Assembly (NCBI GenBank): GCA_016235445.1
Contig: JACRLB010000001.1
Coordinates: 1-64,000 of the forward strand
DNA from: Chloroflexota bacterium
GTDB taxonomy: Bacteria > Chloroflexota > Anaerolineae > Anaerolineales > Villigracilaceae
Length of the DNA: 64,000 nt
Direction: 5' to 3'
The position numbers and the translations under genes were made by a program. Numbering within the stretch: the stretch's first letter is position 1; each line of letters begins with the position of its first letter. A model generated the notes under the pieces. The model was not told where the DNA came from. It saw only the letters and a program-made list of their open reading frames with translations, and did no database searches. Positions 16,421-25,006 of this stretch are shown one piece after another.

Positions 16421-18007
16421 CTATATTCCATCCTTCAAAATTTCTTTTGCCGCCAACATGCCCGCCGCGCCCATCACTCCGCCGCCGGGGTGCGCGCCGC
16501 TTGCGCCGAAGTAGTAGCCTTTGAGCGGGGTGCGGAAGTCTGCCCATTGCGGGGTGGGACGCAGAAAAAATATTTGGTGTAATAAAAGTTCGCCGTGAAA
16601 AATATTTCCGCCTGTGATACCTGCGATGTCTTCAATGTCTTTCGGTGAGATGACCTGCATTCCTACAATCGCTTTTCGAATATTCGGCGCGTATTGCTCA
16701 ATGGTTGAGATGACCGTTTCGCCAAGCTCGTTGCGCTTCTCATCGTTCCAGCCGCCTTCGAGATCGTACGGCGCGTATTGCACGAAGCACGACATCACAT
16801 GCTGTCCGGGCGGCGCCATGTCTGGGTCGATCATGGATGGGAAGATCATGTCGAGGTATGGGCGTTTCGAGATCTGCCCATACTTGGCGTCGTCGTAAGC
16901 GCGCTCGATGTAATCAATGCTCGGGCTGATGGACACCGCGCCGCGATGCAGTGCGGGTTCATTTGGCAATGCGGTGAATTGCGGCAATTCGCTCAACGCG
17001 ATGTTGACCTTACCCGACGAGCCGCGCGTGCGGAAGTTTTGAATCGACGTGACAAATTCATCGGGGAAATATTTTTGCTCGACGAATTGCAGGAAGGTGC
17101 GCTTCGGGTCTGCGGCAGACATAACGACTTTGGATGTGATTTCATCGCCGTTTTCGAGGATGACGCCTACGGCGCGATCATTCTTAACTTTGACCTGCTT
17201 CACGCTTGCGTTGAGTCTGATCTCCGCCCCAAGCGACTCCGCTGCGCTGAGAATGGAACTGCTGACTCCGCCAGAGCCGTTCTTGGCAAAGCCCCAGGCG
17301 CGGAACGCGCCGTCGATCTCGCCCATGTAGTGATGGAGCAGCACATACGCCGTCCCAGGTGAGCGCGGACCAAGGAACGTGCCGATGATTCCGCTCGCGG
17401 CTTTGGTGCCTTTCAACGCGTCGGTCTCGAACCACTCTTCGAGCAAATCTGCCGAGGATTGCGTGGCGAGTTTTGCAACTGCATAGAGTTCTTTTTCAGA
17501 AAGGCTCGCCGCGTATTGACCGACTTTGAGCAAGCCAAGTAGATCGCGCACACTGAGCGAGGTTGGGTCAGGTGGAATCAAATTGATGATCGGCTTGATC
17601 GCCTTCGCCGCGCGCGCCATGACGCGCGCATATTCATCGTAGGCTTCCGCGTCTTTGGGGGAGTGACGATAAATTTCGCGGCGGGTCAGGTCGTGGTCGT
17701 CCCATGCGGCGAGATAGTCTCCATTTTCCATGGGTGTGACTGTGGAAGGAAGCGGAAGGATTTTGAGTCCGTGCCTGGGCAATTCCAAGTCACGGATGAT
17801 TTCGGGGCGTAACAAACTCACCACATACGAAAACTCGGTGAACTTGTAGCCAGGGAAAATTTCCTCCGTCACCGCCGCGCCGCCCGCGATATGTCTGCGC
17901 TCGAGCACGACCACTTTCTTGCCAGCCCGAGCGAGGTATGCCGCGGCGACAAGTCCATTGTGCCCGCCGCCGATGATGATTGCGTTGTATTGATTAGATG
18001 ATGTCAT
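16421..18007 (-). CDS. FAD-dependent oxidoreductase, PYROXD2-like (copy 2)
   Basis: A 528-residue flavoprotein with GGGHNG (13-18) and LERR at the N-terminus and a Gly-rich FAD-contact segment (GASGAHPGGGVMG) near residue 510. It resembles PYROXD2/CrtI-type proteins, which oxidise unsaturated or isoprenoid substrates; the true substrate is unknown. AAGGAATT lies upstream of the ATG at 18007. It is more canonical and 34 residues longer than the neighbour at 14148-15632, so the two likely arose by duplication followed by divergence. Confidence 0.85.
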   Translation of the reverse strand: MTSSNQYNAIIIGGGHNGLVAAAYLARAGKKVVVLERRHIAGGAAVTEEIFPGYKFTEFSYVVSLLRPEIIRDLELPRHGLKILPLPSTVTPMENGDYLAAWDDHDLTRREIYRHSPKDAEAYDEYARVMARAAKAIKPIINLIPPDPTSLSVRDLLGLLKVGQYAASLSEKELYAVAKLATQSSADLLEEWFETDALKGTKAASGIIGTFLGPRSPGTAYVLLHHYMGEIDGAFRAWGFAKNGSGGVSSSILSAAESLGAEIRLNASVKQVKVKNDRAVGVILENGDEITSKVVMSAADPKRTFLQFVEQKYFPDEFVTSIQNFRTRGSSGKVNIALSELPQFTALPNEPALHRGAVSISPSIDYIERAYDDAKYGQISKRPYLDMIFPSMIDPDMAPPGQHVMSCFVQYAPYDLEGGWNDEKRNELGETVISTIEQYAPNIRKAIVGMQVISPKDIEDIAGITGGNIFHGELLLHQIFFLRPTPQWADFRTPLKGYYFGASGAHPGGGVMGAAGMLAAKEILKDGI

Positions 18008-18197
18008 AGATAATTCCTTTTGTGGATAGGCTGGGATTATAGATTATGTACAATTTCCCGACAATGCCTGTGATGTGCTCATAAAATCTTTGGCTAGGGA
18101 ATGAAATGGAGGTGTGCTATACTCGTAAAAATAACATGGAAATATCAGGGCAAGCACTGCTTTCTACAAAAAGCAAGTCTCACAGGAGGAATATTCT

Positions 18198-19733
18198 ATG
18201 ACCACGCGCAAAAATAAAAAAAAGAATCCATCCAAGACTAAGATAAAACAACAAACAGACGAAATCACTAATACCATTCAAAAATGGGGATTAAAACTAC
18301 CAAAACAACGTCCTCCTGTAATTGTCATCTCTGGTACAGCAGGAAACGGGAAAACCACAACTATTAACTGTCTGTTTGGGAAAAGAGTCGGCAAAGTAGG
18401 TCATTTTAAACGCGGGACAGAAAAAGCAAAAATATATGAATGGGTAAGCAAGAGCGCAAACATCCATATCATAGATTTACCTGGATTAGGCGAAAGCGAC
18501 CGAAATGACAAGAAAATTGGCAGACTATATTCGAAGTATGCAAAGAAAGCCGATGGGGTCATCGTCATAGTACGCCCCCGCCTATATGATATTGGAACTG
18601 AAAAAACAGTTCGCCTACTCCTTAAATCTGGTTTCCCAAGCGAAAAAATCATTTTCGGGTTCAATAAAGTTTATATGCTAAACTACGACAAGGGCAGGGG
18701 TAAAAATAAGAAGACTTATTCCGTTAATCTCAATGGTCTTGACGGGGTAACCAAACCTTTCGACCTTAGAGCCGTTGAGACGGCAAAACGTGAACTTCTA
18801 CGGTCGCTTAAAAAAGAATTTCCAAAGAAATCTTTTGATCTAAAACGAATAGTGGAATTCGATGCCTTATCAGGATGGAATTTATACAAAATGTTTGATG
18901 CAGTTATTAATCTCCTTCCCTTTAATACTCTAAAAGGAATTCACAAGGTTCGTAGGTCGGCTCACAAAGATATAGTTGAAAAAGAACGAAAGAGTTTAGT
19001 TACCATAGAGCGACGCCAAAAAAAAGTCAGAGAAGAACTTCGTAAATCAAAAAAGCAACAAGAACTTAAGAATATTCAACAAAATAAATTTTGGGAAAAG
19101 ATAGTAGAGAACACACAGTTAAAAGAAACTACCATCAGAGAAGCAGAAAAAAAACTAGAAAAAGAGCGACAGGAAATCAAAGTTAGTAAATTACAGGCAA
19201 AGCAAGAAATACAGCAACTTGAAGAAAAAATAAAAGCTATAGAAGAAAAAGCCGAAAAATCACTTTCTGTAAAACCGTCACAGAAAAATTCATTGCCTAT
19301 AGAAGATACTAACAAGTTAATTCAGGATGAGGCAAGAGCAATCCGAAAAATCGAAAATATCAAAGAAGAACAACAAATCAAAGAAACAAAACTTAACGAA
19401 GACGAGAAAAAATTTCGACAACTTCGTGAGGATTTAGAGGAAATCAAAGAAGAGCAAAAGCGTAGGATTCGTGAAGATGAATTGAACAAGAATAAACTCA
19501 AAAGCGAGAATATGGAACAAGAGCGAAGGTTAAAGGCATTAGAAGATGAAGCGAAAAATGCAGAAAAAGGCTTGCGGAAGATAGAAGAAGAAAAATTAGC
19601 CCATGAAGAGTCGTTTGGAGAAAAAGTGGTTAACGGTATTTTTGAAATAGCGGAAAAAGCTGGTGTGATAATTGTTGTTTCTTTTTTCAAGAGAGGAATA
19701 AAAGCAGTATTTGATTGGTTCGTTGGTAATTAA
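18198..19733 (+). CDS. P-loop GTPase with long coiled coil and C-terminal hydrophobic segment
   Basis: A 511-residue protein. The N-terminal GTPase has G1 GTAGNGKT (46-53), G3 DLPG (93-96) and a G4-like NKV (156-158) that lacks the usual Asp. Residues about 255-475 are Lys/Glu-rich heptads, a long coiled coil. The end has a hydrophobic helix (about 487-500, VIIVVSFF), suggesting membrane contact. The domain order recalls dynamin-, IRG- or AIG1-like proteins. It has a strong AGGAGGA site, a markedly AT-rich sequence and a solitary position, all consistent with horizontal acquisition. A defence or membrane-remodelling role is only a hypothesis. Confidence 0.8.
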   Translation: MTTRKNKKKNPSKTKIKQQTDEITNTIQKWGLKLPKQRPPVIVISGTAGNGKTTTINCLFGKRVGKVGHFKRGTEKAKIYEWVSKSANIHIIDLPGLGESDRNDKKIGRLYSKYAKKADGVIVIVRPRLYDIGTEKTVRLLLKSGFPSEKIIFGFNKVYMLNYDKGRGKNKKTYSVNLNGLDGVTKPFDLRAVETAKRELLRSLKKEFPKKSFDLKRIVEFDALSGWNLYKMFDAVINLLPFNTLKGIHKVRRSAHKDIVEKERKSLVTIERRQKKVREELRKSKKQQELKNIQQNKFWEKIVENTQLKETTIREAEKKLEKERQEIKVSKLQAKQEIQQLEEKIKAIEEKAEKSLSVKPSQKNSLPIEDTNKLIQDEARAIRKIENIKEEQQIKETKLNEDEKKFRQLREDLEEIKEEQKRRIREDELNKNKLKSENMEQERRLKALEDEAKNAEKGLRKIEEEKLAHEESFGEKVVNGIFEIAEKAGVIIVVSFFKRGIKAVFDWFVGN

Positions 19734-19745
19734 TTTCAAATTTCG

Positions 19746-19782
19746 CCTTGAAAATCCTCAACTTGCTTGCGAATTTTCAAGG
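19746..19782. terminator. Hairpin after the GTPase gene
   Basis: CCTTGAAAAT pairs with ATTTTCAAGG over a 17-base loop, 12 bases after the GTPase stop. No T-run follows, so it may act only as an RNA-stabilising stem ahead of the stronger terminator at 19866-19910. Confidence 0.4.
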
Positions 19783-19865
19783 TCTTGTGCTAAACATCCG
19801 TATTTCTATAAATCCGTGATAGTAAAGTGTCTGAATTCATACAAATTCCCACACTTTCTCTTTTT

Positions 19866-19910
19866 ACCCTGAAAATCCCGCACACGATGCAGGATTTTCA
19901 GGGTGTTTTT
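19866..19910 (+). terminator. Rho-independent terminator
   Basis: ACCCTGAAAATCC and GGATTTTCAGGGT form a 13-bp stem, followed by GTTTTT on the plus strand. It ends transcription of the GTPase gene before the convergent GcvT-like gene. Confidence 0.75.
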
Positions 19911-19922
19911 CTCTACTCTCTC

Positions 19923-21119
19923 TTACTTCCTCTTCCACTCAGGCTCATAAAACGGCAACTTGACCACCTTTGCAGGCGCGTGTTGACGGTGATGCTCGAC
20001 CGTGATTTCCATTCTCACATCTGTGCCGATTTCAAAATACGGTTTCTGCAAATGTGCAAGCGCGATGTATTTCTTCAACACTGGCGACCATGTGGACGTG
20101 GAGGCATATCCAACCTGCACGTTGCCCACGAAGATCGGCAAACTTCCACGCACTGCCATGCCAGGGATTTGAGGCGGCAAGCCAACTTGCTTGAAGATAT
20201 TCTCCATGCCTACCCAATCCACTTCAAGCCCGACCATCTTCCATACTGAGCCTTCTTTTTTCTCACGCTCCAACGCCCTACGCCCCACAAAATATCCTGG
20301 CTTATCGAGCGCCACTGTCCAGTCGAGTCCCAATTCGAATGGTGATGACTTCTGCGGTTCGATCCACGCGTGGCTTGCGGAGGTGTAGTCCACATCGAGC
20401 ATGAACAGACCTGCTTCCACACGCGCCATGTCCATTGCCAAAATGCCGACGGGCGCAATGCCGTAATCGCCGCCCACATCCATTAACGCATCCCAGATCG
20501 GGAGCGCGTCTTTCGCGTCCATCCAGATTTCGTAGCCGAGGTCACCTGTGTAGCCTGTGCGTGAAATGGTGACTTCGATTCCATTGATCTTGTTCTTCAT
20601 CATGCGGAAATACTTCAACTCGTCAACTTGTTTCTCGGCAACTCGGTTCAGCACTTTCCTTGTGTTCGGTCCCTGAAAACTCAACGCCGCCACGTCGTCG
20701 GTGACTTCGTGAATCTCCACGTCCATGCCGACCGCATTCATCGTCAGCCAGCGCAAATTTGGTTCCGCAGCGGTCAGGCGGAAGGTTAAGTCTTCGAGGC
20801 GCGTGACGGTGCCATCGTCGATCAGCTTGCCTTCTTCGTCGCACCAGCCCGTGTACACCACTTGTCCCACTTTCATTTTATGGATGTCTCGTGTGGTGAC
20901 TCGATGAAGCAAAGCCGCCGCGTCTCTTCCTTTAATCTGATACTTGATCAGCGGCGAGACATCGATCAACGCTGCGGCATTGCGAATCGCCCAATACTCG
21001 CGGTCGAGCGTGTGCTCGTACGAGCCTGCGGCGAAATATCCCGCCCACTTGCGCCAATTCTGCGGCTGGCACAGTTTTGAAGTTCTTTCGTGAAAAGGGG
21101 TTTTTCGTAGTTGGAGCAT
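19923..21119 (-). CDS. Aminomethyltransferase (GcvT) family protein
   Basis: A 398-residue folate-binding GcvT-fold protein, slightly longer than glycine-cleavage T protein. The FQGPNTRKVL segment and SRTGYTGDLGYEIW are conserved folate-site blocks. No gcvH or gcvP is nearby, so it may be a demethylase of another methylated amine (DmdA, sarcosine-type) rather than a glycine-cleavage enzyme. The ATG at 21119 follows AGGAGAATT; the longer frame adds an unconserved leader. It is a single transcription unit facing the GTPase gene. Confidence 0.85.
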   Translation of the reverse strand: MLQLRKTPFHERTSKLCQPQNWRKWAGYFAAGSYEHTLDREYWAIRNAAALIDVSPLIKYQIKGRDAAALLHRVTTRDIHKMKVGQVVYTGWCDEEGKLIDDGTVTRLEDLTFRLTAAEPNLRWLTMNAVGMDVEIHEVTDDVAALSFQGPNTRKVLNRVAEKQVDELKYFRMMKNKINGIEVTISRTGYTGDLGYEIWMDAKDALPIWDALMDVGGDYGIAPVGILAMDMARVEAGLFMLDVDYTSASHAWIEPQKSSPFELGLDWTVALDKPGYFVGRRALEREKKEGSVWKMVGLEVDWVGMENIFKQVGLPPQIPGMAVRGSLPIFVGNVQVGYASTSTWSPVLKKYIALAHLQKPYFEIGTDVRMEITVEHHRQHAPAKVVKLPFYEPEWKRK

Positions 21120-21229
21120 AAATTCTCCTAAAAAAGTGACCGCGGACGGTAGACCGTTTCCCATCTCGCTTACCCATGGTCTATTTGAATACTCCGCTGA
21201 CGCGGAAAAACAATGATGGCAACGCTTCT

Positions 21230-21760
21230 TTAACTAAGCTTGTTTTTGAAAATTTCATATTCCTGCTGCTTGTCTTCTGTCTTTGACCAACGCTTGATTT
21301 CCTTCAAATCCACACTCTGGCTTTCTGCCACCAAAACTGCTTGAGCCAGTCCCTGCTGGTCATTCCAAAAAAAGAAGGCGCATAATCTGTCTTTCACACA
21401 ATCCGTTGGCGAGACAACCCGCAAGGTTCCCGTCGCCAATTCAAACTCGTTAACTTCCTTTACAGGTTCTTCTCCAACGGAAAGCGGACCATCGGGGAAT
21501 TCGACAAAGAATTGTGTTTCAGAGTTTACGAAGTAACGTCCCTGCTCTTGAAAGCCCAACTTCTCCATCAAAGATTTGATTTTGCTTCGTCTGGCAAAAC
21601 TGACATTGATCAAATCCAAATCTTTTGAAACATATTTGTCACTGCTGTAAAAGGAAACAGCGCTTCCGCCTGAAAGCACAACTTTTATTCCTTCTTGCTG
21701 CAAAGAATCTTGAATGTATGCCGCCAGTTCAACCTGGCTCATGCTTCTGATTTGCTTCAT
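21230..21760 (-). CDS. AbiEii-like nucleotidyltransferase (putative toxin)
   Basis: A 176-residue nucleotidyltransferase-fold protein. LSGGSAVSFY (29-38) and SKDLDL (45-50) match the GGxAxxxY and D-x-D elements of AbiEii/DUF6036-type proteins. Such proteins are toxins or modifiers that add nucleotides to RNA or protein. Its ATG overlaps the stop of the upstream winged-helix gene by four bases (ATGA), a typical toxin-antitoxin arrangement. It lacks the long C-terminal domain of classical AbiEii, so calling it a toxin is inference. Confidence 0.75.
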   Translation of the reverse strand: MKQIRSMSQVELAAYIQDSLQQEGIKVVLSGGSAVSFYSSDKYVSKDLDLINVSFARRSKIKSLMEKLGFQEQGRYFVNSETQFFVEFPDGPLSVGEEPVKEVNEFELATGTLRVVSPTDCVKDRLCAFFFWNDQQGLAQAVLVAESQSVDLKEIKRWSKTEDKQQEYEIFKNKLS

Positions 21761-22086
21761 AAAGCCTTTCCCCGCGCCCGTGGTCTGCGTCTGTTCATCA
21801 ACAACTCACCTTGTTCTTCTTGAGGATAAAACGAAAACGCCTTTTCCAGCAGACTTTTCAATTCAGTTAGAAATGGATAACGGGGATTGAACACATAAGG
21901 GCGCGTGCGTCCAACTTCACGACTCACTAATACTCCCCCTGCCTCAAGTTTGTCCATTTGCTTTTGTATGGATTTCAGATCCGTGTTGAAGAAGCGGGCG
22001 ATTTCGCGTGGATACCCCTCTTCACGCGAGAAAATGTAGATCAACACTCTTTCGGCATTTTTCGAACCAAACAGCACTTCGATCAT
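21757..22086 (-). CDS. Winged-helix transcriptional regulator (putative antitoxin)
   Basis: A 109-residue protein with an ArsR-like winged helix: YPREIARFFNTDLKSIQKQMDKL (about 25-47) holds the helix-turn-helix, followed by a VSREVGRTRPY wing. The ATG at 22086 is chosen over 22146 because GAAAGG lies six bases upstream, and because the longer frame would run through a perfect double palindrome and the -10 box. It probably represses its own operon from those palindromes. It is coupled to the nucleotidyltransferase by ATGA. This looks like an AbiE-style pair with a short regulator. Confidence 0.8.
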   Translation of the reverse strand: MIEVLFGSKNAERVLIYIFSREEGYPREIARFFNTDLKSIQKQMDKLEAGGVLVSREVGRTRPYVFNPRYPFLTELKSLLEKAFSFYPQEEQGELLMNRRRPRARGKAL

Positions 22087-22105
22087 GAGATGCCTTTCAT
22101 TAGGA

Positions 22106-22145
22106 TGACGGAAAATAGCCGTCAAATGACGGACATTTTCCGTCA
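22106..22145. promoter_or_regulatory. Double palindromic operator of the regulator/nucleotidyltransferase pair
   Basis: Two 19-bp palindromes, TGACGGAAAATAGCCGTCA and TGACGGACATTTTCCGTCA, are separated by two bases, so their centres are 21 bp apart, two helical turns. They lie between the -10 box and the start codon of the winged-helix gene, the expected position for an autorepressor. Confidence 0.8.
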
Positions 22146-22150
22146 TTATA
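22145..22150 (-). promoter_or_regulatory. -10 box of the regulator/nucleotidyltransferase operon
   Basis: On the minus strand this reads TATAAT, touching the upstream edge of the double palindrome. A weak TTAAC-like -35 lies upstream with non-ideal spacing. Binding of a repressor to the palindromes would cover the transcription start. Confidence 0.6.
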
Positions 22151-22202
22151 TCACTGCAATAATTTGTTAAGCGCCGAGCATTTGGCGGGATAAAATTCCG
22201 TT

Positions 22203-22529
22203 CTACTTATTTGAATACTCTGCCGGCGCAAAGAATACGATCACCGTCAACTTTTCCTCAATCGAATGGAAGCGATGCTCCACATTCTTCGCCACATAGA
22301 CAATGGAGCCTGCCTGCACGGCGCGGTCTTCATCTGCAACTTCAATCTTCGCCCGTCCGCTCACTACGTAATAGACCTCATCCTCCGTGTGCGGACTCTG
22401 GGGGTCCGTGCCGCCCGCGGGAAGGATATACAGCCCCATGCTCAGGTCGGGAACTTTGAGGAATTCGAGATATTGTTTGTTTGAACCAGCGTGTTGGGTG
22501 ATGAGTTGGGTGAGTTCGTAGGCTTGCAT
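22203..22529 (-). CDS. Cupin domain protein
   Basis: A 108-residue single-domain cupin. A PHTEDEVYYVVSG segment (about 46-58) is the first cupin motif, with His and Glu metal ligands. VAKNVEHRFHSI (about 79-90) is the second, with a His. Small cupins bind a metal and act as isomerases, dioxygenases or sensors; this one cannot be assigned. GGAGG lies six bases upstream of the ATG at 22529. It stands upstream of a hairpin repeat and is not clearly linked to the neighbouring operon. Confidence 0.85.
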   Translation of the reverse strand: MQAYELTQLITQHAGSNKQYLEFLKVPDLSMGLYILPAGGTDPQSPHTEDEVYYVVSGRAKIEVADEDRAVQAGSIVYVAKNVEHRFHSIEEKLTVIVFFAPAEYSNK

Positions 22530-22565
22530 GGATTCCTCCATCCGTCAGTATGAACCCCGATAGCG

Positions 22566-22602
22566 GCGAAGCAATCTCCGCCACTACATGGGATTGCTTC
22601 GC
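22566..22602. repeat. REP-like hairpin, GCGAAGCAATC type
   Basis: GCGAAGCAATCTCC and GGGATTGCTTCGC form an imperfect stem with a short loop. It shares the GAAGCAATC/GATTGCTTC core with the repeat at 2183-2277. Confidence 0.65.
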
Positions 22603-22701
22603 GGGCTGATTGATCGCCAGCCCGGTTTCTTCTTGCATGTTCTGCAAACAGGAAAAACAAACCCGCCATCCTGAATGATTTTGATGACAGGAACGCTTGT
22701 T

Positions 22702-23259
22702 TTACTTCCAGTCGCTCAACTGGTCTTCAAGTTCCTCGATCAGTTTGATGTATTTTCCCGCGCCATCTTTCAATCCCCCCTCGAACGCCATGCTGTGGAT
22801 GGCCTCCCCAATAATATGCTCCTCGTCCACAGAAATCGTCTGCTCGATGAGCGGGAGGATGAGGCTTTTGAGGCGTTCAAGATGCTGGCGGATGGTGGAT
22901 GTGAATTCGCTGGTTCCCCAGCCTGTTTCGGAGCGAGCCGCTTCATCCCCCGCCTGCCACTGCTTCGCCGCATGGAGCATGGATTCCGCTGCATCATGGC
23001 TCTTCTTCTGATCGTTCCGCAACGCGCCGATGGGTCCGCTATCCGCTGGAAACCCGCCATCCTCCAGAACGCTCACCAAAAATTCCTCTTTCTTGAAAAA
23101 CCCCTCCTCGATATATTCCTTGATGAAATTATGTGCCCGAATGAAGAACTCGGGGCGGGGCAGTTTGCTGTTGCTGAGCGCCACCGTTCCGCCCCCCAGT
23201 ACGGATACAAAGCGGGCTATATTTTCCTGGTCAGTGCGTAGGGCTTTTGTAAGGCGCAT
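22702..23259 (-). CDS. Hemerythrin domain protein
   Basis: A 185-residue mostly helical protein with the spaced His/Glu pattern of a four-helix hemerythrin di-iron site: RAHNFIKEYIEEG (about 42-54), KKSHDAAESM and IRQHLERLKSLILPLIE. Such proteins bind oxygen or sense redox state, or serve iron handling. The ATG at 23259 is used, with AGGGAA upstream; the longer frame adds a Cys/Arg-rich leader that is not conserved. No signal peptide is present, so it is cytoplasmic. No partner gene is evident. Confidence 0.85.
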   Translation of the reverse strand: MRLTKALRTDQENIARFVSVLGGGTVALSNSKLPRPEFFIRAHNFIKEYIEEGFFKKEEFLVSVLEDGGFPADSGPIGALRNDQKKSHDAAESMLHAAKQWQAGDEAARSETGWGTSEFTSTIRQHLERLKSLILPLIEQTISVDEEHIIGEAIHSMAFEGGLKDGAGKYIKLIEELEDQLSDWK

Positions 23260-23477
23260 AATGTTCCCTTGTCTCTTTTGATTCCTGTTCGAGTTCAGTA
23301 TATCACGCCTGTAAAAGCAGGAAAAATACCCGCACAGCCAGGAGCGCACTTAAAGACTGATAGTACTTTGGTCACACTACCTGAAAAACTGGCGTTTTTT
23401 GGCAGTTAATTTCCATGCTCCTACTGTATTCTATACCCAGCGTCAACCATCTTTTTAGCATATGGAAGGAGTATCCA

Positions 23478-24266
23478 ATGAAACGTTTTCTGTATTTCAC
23501 CATCTTCACGCTGATTTTCTTTGCAACGGCATGTAGTGCGCCACCGCCAGCAATCACTGAGGCGGCTCCCCCTCCAACCAACACCCTTGAACCGCCGGCC
23601 GCAACTCTCGTTCCCACCGAAACACCGACCGCAACCCCCGACGCCGCGGCAACAGCGGCGGCCCAAGCCACTCAGGCGGCTGGGGATGTGTTCACTGAAG
23701 TGGATAAATTATTATCCGATTCAGAAGCCTCTTACAAGGAAGGGCATCTTGCATGGCAACAGACTGAGCCGATTGCCATCAAGCTTCAGGGGCCGTCCGG
23801 CAACACGGCAACCATTCAGGAGATTGACAAAAACCTGACAGCGGGAAATTTCATTTTCAAATCCGACGTCACCTGGGATGCCACAGGCTGGATGTATTGC
23901 GGCGCGGTTCTTCGATCCGAACCAGATATCAAGAAAGGAAAGCAATACCAGTTTTACTTCCTGCGGTTCTCGGGTTTACCCATCTGGTATCTCGATGTAT
24001 TTGATAATGGGTCAGATTATTTAGGCTCCATCAGCAAGGAACAGCGCGCCAGCGTAATTGACATGGCCAATGGCGCCGTCAATCAGTTTGTAGTAGTGGC
24101 AGAAGACGAGAAGTTCACCATTTACTTCAACGGAGAGCGCCAGGGCAGGTTCTTTGATAACAGCAAGCAACGAATGGATGGCTCCTTTGGTTTCTTTGCC
24201 TGGCAGGAATCCGGCACAGGCAGTTGCACATATGAAAACTCGTGGGTTTGGTCATTGGACAAATGA
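23478..24266 (+). CDS. Lipoprotein with Pro/Thr-rich linker and LamG-like domain
   Basis: A 262-residue protein with a type II signal: basic MKRF, a hydrophobic core, then ATAC with Cys at about 19, the lipidation site. A PPP/TPT/ATP-rich linker follows to about residue 75. The remaining domain has alternating aromatic strands (FYFLRFSGLPIWYLDVF, FTIYFNGERQG) like concanavalin-type carbohydrate-binding or laminin G folds. It should be anchored to the outer face of the membrane. AAGGAG precedes the ATG at 23478. The ligand is unknown. Confidence 0.8.
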   Translation: MKRFLYFTIFTLIFFATACSAPPPAITEAAPPPTNTLEPPAATLVPTETPTATPDAAATAAAQATQAAGDVFTEVDKLLSDSEASYKEGHLAWQQTEPIAIKLQGPSGNTATIQEIDKNLTAGNFIFKSDVTWDATGWMYCGAVLRSEPDIKKGKQYQFYFLRFSGLPIWYLDVFDNGSDYLGSISKEQRASVIDMANGAVNQFVVVAEDEKFTIYFNGERQGRFFDNSKQRMDGSFGFFAWQESGTGSCTYENSWVWSLDK

Positions 24267-24288
24267 TGAGTGGATAAATAAAAAAACA

Positions 24289-24313
24289 CCCCGCGAGCTA
24301 TGAACTCGCGGGG
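24289..24313. terminator. Bidirectional terminator hairpin
   Basis: CCCCGCGAG and CTCGCGGGG form a 9-bp GC-rich stem. On the minus strand it is followed by TGTTTTTTT, terminating the FHA gene; the plus-strand lipoprotein gene also ends here. Confidence 0.75.
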
Positions 24314-24344
24314 CACACTGACTACATCGAAAATTCACAGATGC

Positions 24345-24938
24345 TTATGGGCAAACCGATCCCATCAACCGCGCAATGATGTTGAAAGGGAACATACACC
24401 AGCGCGCGCCTGTTGGGTCTGCATCTATAATCAAGAAAGTTACCACACACAGACAAATAAAGAGAAACACGCCGCCGCCGATGATGATCGGAACCATGTT
24501 ACTCTTTTTGCCTGCGGCTGGGGGCGGGGCATAGGCAGGCGCGGGGGTGGATGCGTACACAGGCGCCGCTTGCTGCATGGGAGGCGGCTCCACGCGGGCT
24601 GATTTGCGGGAGACGGCCACCGTAGCGCCGGCGTCCATGTTGATGGCATCATACATGAGCACAATTTGCTCACCGAGGGAAACCACATCGCCAGCTTTCA
24701 AGACGACCGGCCCCGCCAGACGCTGTCCATTGACGAACGTGCCGTTGGTGGAGCCAAGGTCTTCGATCACATATTTTCCACCCTGGAATGAAAGACGCGA
24801 ATGTTTGCGCGAAACTTCCGCATCGTTGATCGCAACGCCGTTGGACGAATCTCTCCCAATCGTGAGCTGATCCCCTTCAAGGGGGAAGGTCACGCCTGGG
24901 GTGGGGCCTGATCTCATAACGAATTGAAACTGTGCCAT
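24345..24938 (-). CDS. FHA domain membrane protein
   Basis: A 197-residue protein. The N-terminal forkhead-associated domain (about 1-100) has the key motifs IGRDSSN, SRKHSRL and GSTNGTFVNG, so it binds phosphothreonine peptides. An Ala/Pro-rich linker leads to one transmembrane helix (about 148-168), with a short exterior tail. GGAGGAAG precedes the ATG. It follows the REC/Sir2/kinase operon on the same strand and may read phosphorylation made by a Ser/Thr kinase, though none is in the window. Confidence 0.9.
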   Translation of the reverse strand: MAQFQFVMRSGPTPGVTFPLEGDQLTIGRDSSNGVAINDAEVSRKHSRLSFQGGKYVIEDLGSTNGTFVNGQRLAGPVVLKAGDVVSLGEQIVLMYDAINMDAGATVAVSRKSARVEPPPMQQAAPVYASTPAPAYAPPPAAGKKSNMVPIIIGGGVFLFICLCVVTFLIIDADPTGARWCMFPFNIIARLMGSVCP

Positions 24939-25006
24939 CTTCTTCCTCCAAAATACATTTCAAAATAATTTTGCTTAGTTTACAGTTTTCACGGTGAAAA
25001 GTCAAA

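Noticed and set aside
14148-18007. Carotenoid biosynthesis cluster
   Set aside because: The two CrtI-like proteins fit the PYROXD2-like group equally well, and there is no phytoene synthase, cyclase or prenyltransferase gene nearby.
22087-22146. Longer winged-helix protein starting at 22146
   Set aside because: Those 20 codons cover the double palindrome and touch the -10 box, whereas the ATG at 22086 has a ribosome-binding site at normal distance.
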